Of a stretch of 7,549 nucleotides of DNA, positions 7,320 through 7,549 are shown piece after piece (the stretch's first letter is position 1; every line of letters begins with the position of its first letter). Source of the DNA: Croceibacterium_A sp966112795 (GTDB lineage: Bacteria; Pseudomonadota; Alphaproteobacteria; Sphingomonadales; Sphingomonadaceae). The stretch spans positions 1 through 7,549 of the forward strand of contig CBHWED010000164.1 of the NCBI GenBank assembly GCA_966112795.1, read 5' to 3'. Position numbers and translations under genes: made by a program. The notes beneath the pieces were generated by a model. It was not told the origin of the DNA, did no database searches, and saw nothing but the letters and a program-made list of their open reading frames with translations.

Positions 7320-7549
7320 TCAGTTGCCGCCGAAGTTGCGCTTGATCGAAACCGCCCAGGTGCGCGGCAGGCCGGGCACGCCGGTCACCGAGCCGAGCGA
7401 GCGGGTGATGTCGCTGACGCTCATGAAGTAGTACTTGTCGAACACGTTCTGCACCTCGAGCGCGACTTCCCAGTCCTCGTCGGCGGTGGTGTAACCGACC
7501 CGCGCATTGGCGAGGAAGCGGCCCGGGATGCGGCTCCACGAGCTGTTGG
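7320..7549 (-). CDS. TonB-dependent receptor, C-terminal part (truncated by window edge)
   Basis: The last 75 complete codons of a minus-strand gene whose start lies outside the window; the stop is TGA at 7322-7320. The peptide contains ARVGYTTADEDWEVALEVQN, then VFDKYYFMSVSDI, and closes with GVPGLPRTWAVSIKRNFGGN. This is the pattern of the final beta-strands of outer-membrane TonB-dependent receptors: an NVFDKYY-type strand, a GxPGxPRTW loop, and a last strand ending in an aromatic residue near the terminus. Such receptors bring iron chelates, vitamins, sugars or other bulky compounds across the outer membrane. The substrate-determining plug and loops are missing here, so the ligand cannot be named. 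The gene ends 12 bp before the hairpin at 7272-7307 and is not in an operon with anything visible. No frameshift is seen in this part. Confidence 0.88.
   Translation of the reverse strand, partial: NSSWSRIPGRFLANARVGYTTADEDWEVALEVQNVFDKYYFMSVSDITRSLGSVTGVPGLPRTWAVSIKRNFGGN

Overview
The window is GC-rich chromosomal DNA that looks like an alphaproteobacterium, most probably a sphingomonad (order Sphingomonadales). This rests on the mix of a TonB-dependent receptor C-terminus, an IHF beta subunit, secreted tandem amidohydrolases beside a POT peptide transporter, and a paired REP-like hairpin element. It is an inference from sequence character; no rRNA or other taxonomic marker is present.

Layout from left to right. 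Positions 1-50 are non-coding and hold a short tandem repeat. A MarR-family regulator (51-497, minus) is transcribed away from a TfdA/TauD-type iron/2-oxoglutarate dioxygenase (562-1479, plus). The 64 bp between them contain a perfect 17-bp palindrome (534-550), a strong candidate MarR operator. The dioxygenase converges on a three-gene minus-strand operon, with a 93-bp REPIN-like inverted pair of hairpins (1523-1615) between them that probably ends transcription from both sides. In transcription order the operon is a POT/PTR proton-coupled oligopeptide transporter (6229-4418), a lipoprotein amidohydrolase with an intact-looking metal site (4416-3064), and a secreted amidohydrolase paralogue (3067-1679) that appears to have lost every metal ligand. 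The three genes are spaced 1 nt apart and then overlap by 4 nt (GTGA), and both downstream genes start with GTG.

Divergent from the operon, across a 176-bp intergenic region with another perfect 17-bp palindrome (6265-6281), lies a short GntR-family (YtrA-like) regulator (6406-6744, plus). It is followed by ihfB (6910-7191, plus) and two strong hairpin terminators. The window closes with the C-terminus of a TonB-dependent receptor on the minus strand (7320-7549, cut by the window edge).

The most interesting unit is the transporter plus active/inactive amidohydrolase pair. The simplest reading is a peptide or peptide-like substrate scavenging module in which a membrane-anchored envelope hydrolase works with a catalytically dead sister protein, and a peptide permease carries substrate or product across the inner membrane. 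The transporter has an unusual insertion of about 65 residues predicted to face the periplasm, which could contact these partners. The substrate cannot be read from the sequence.
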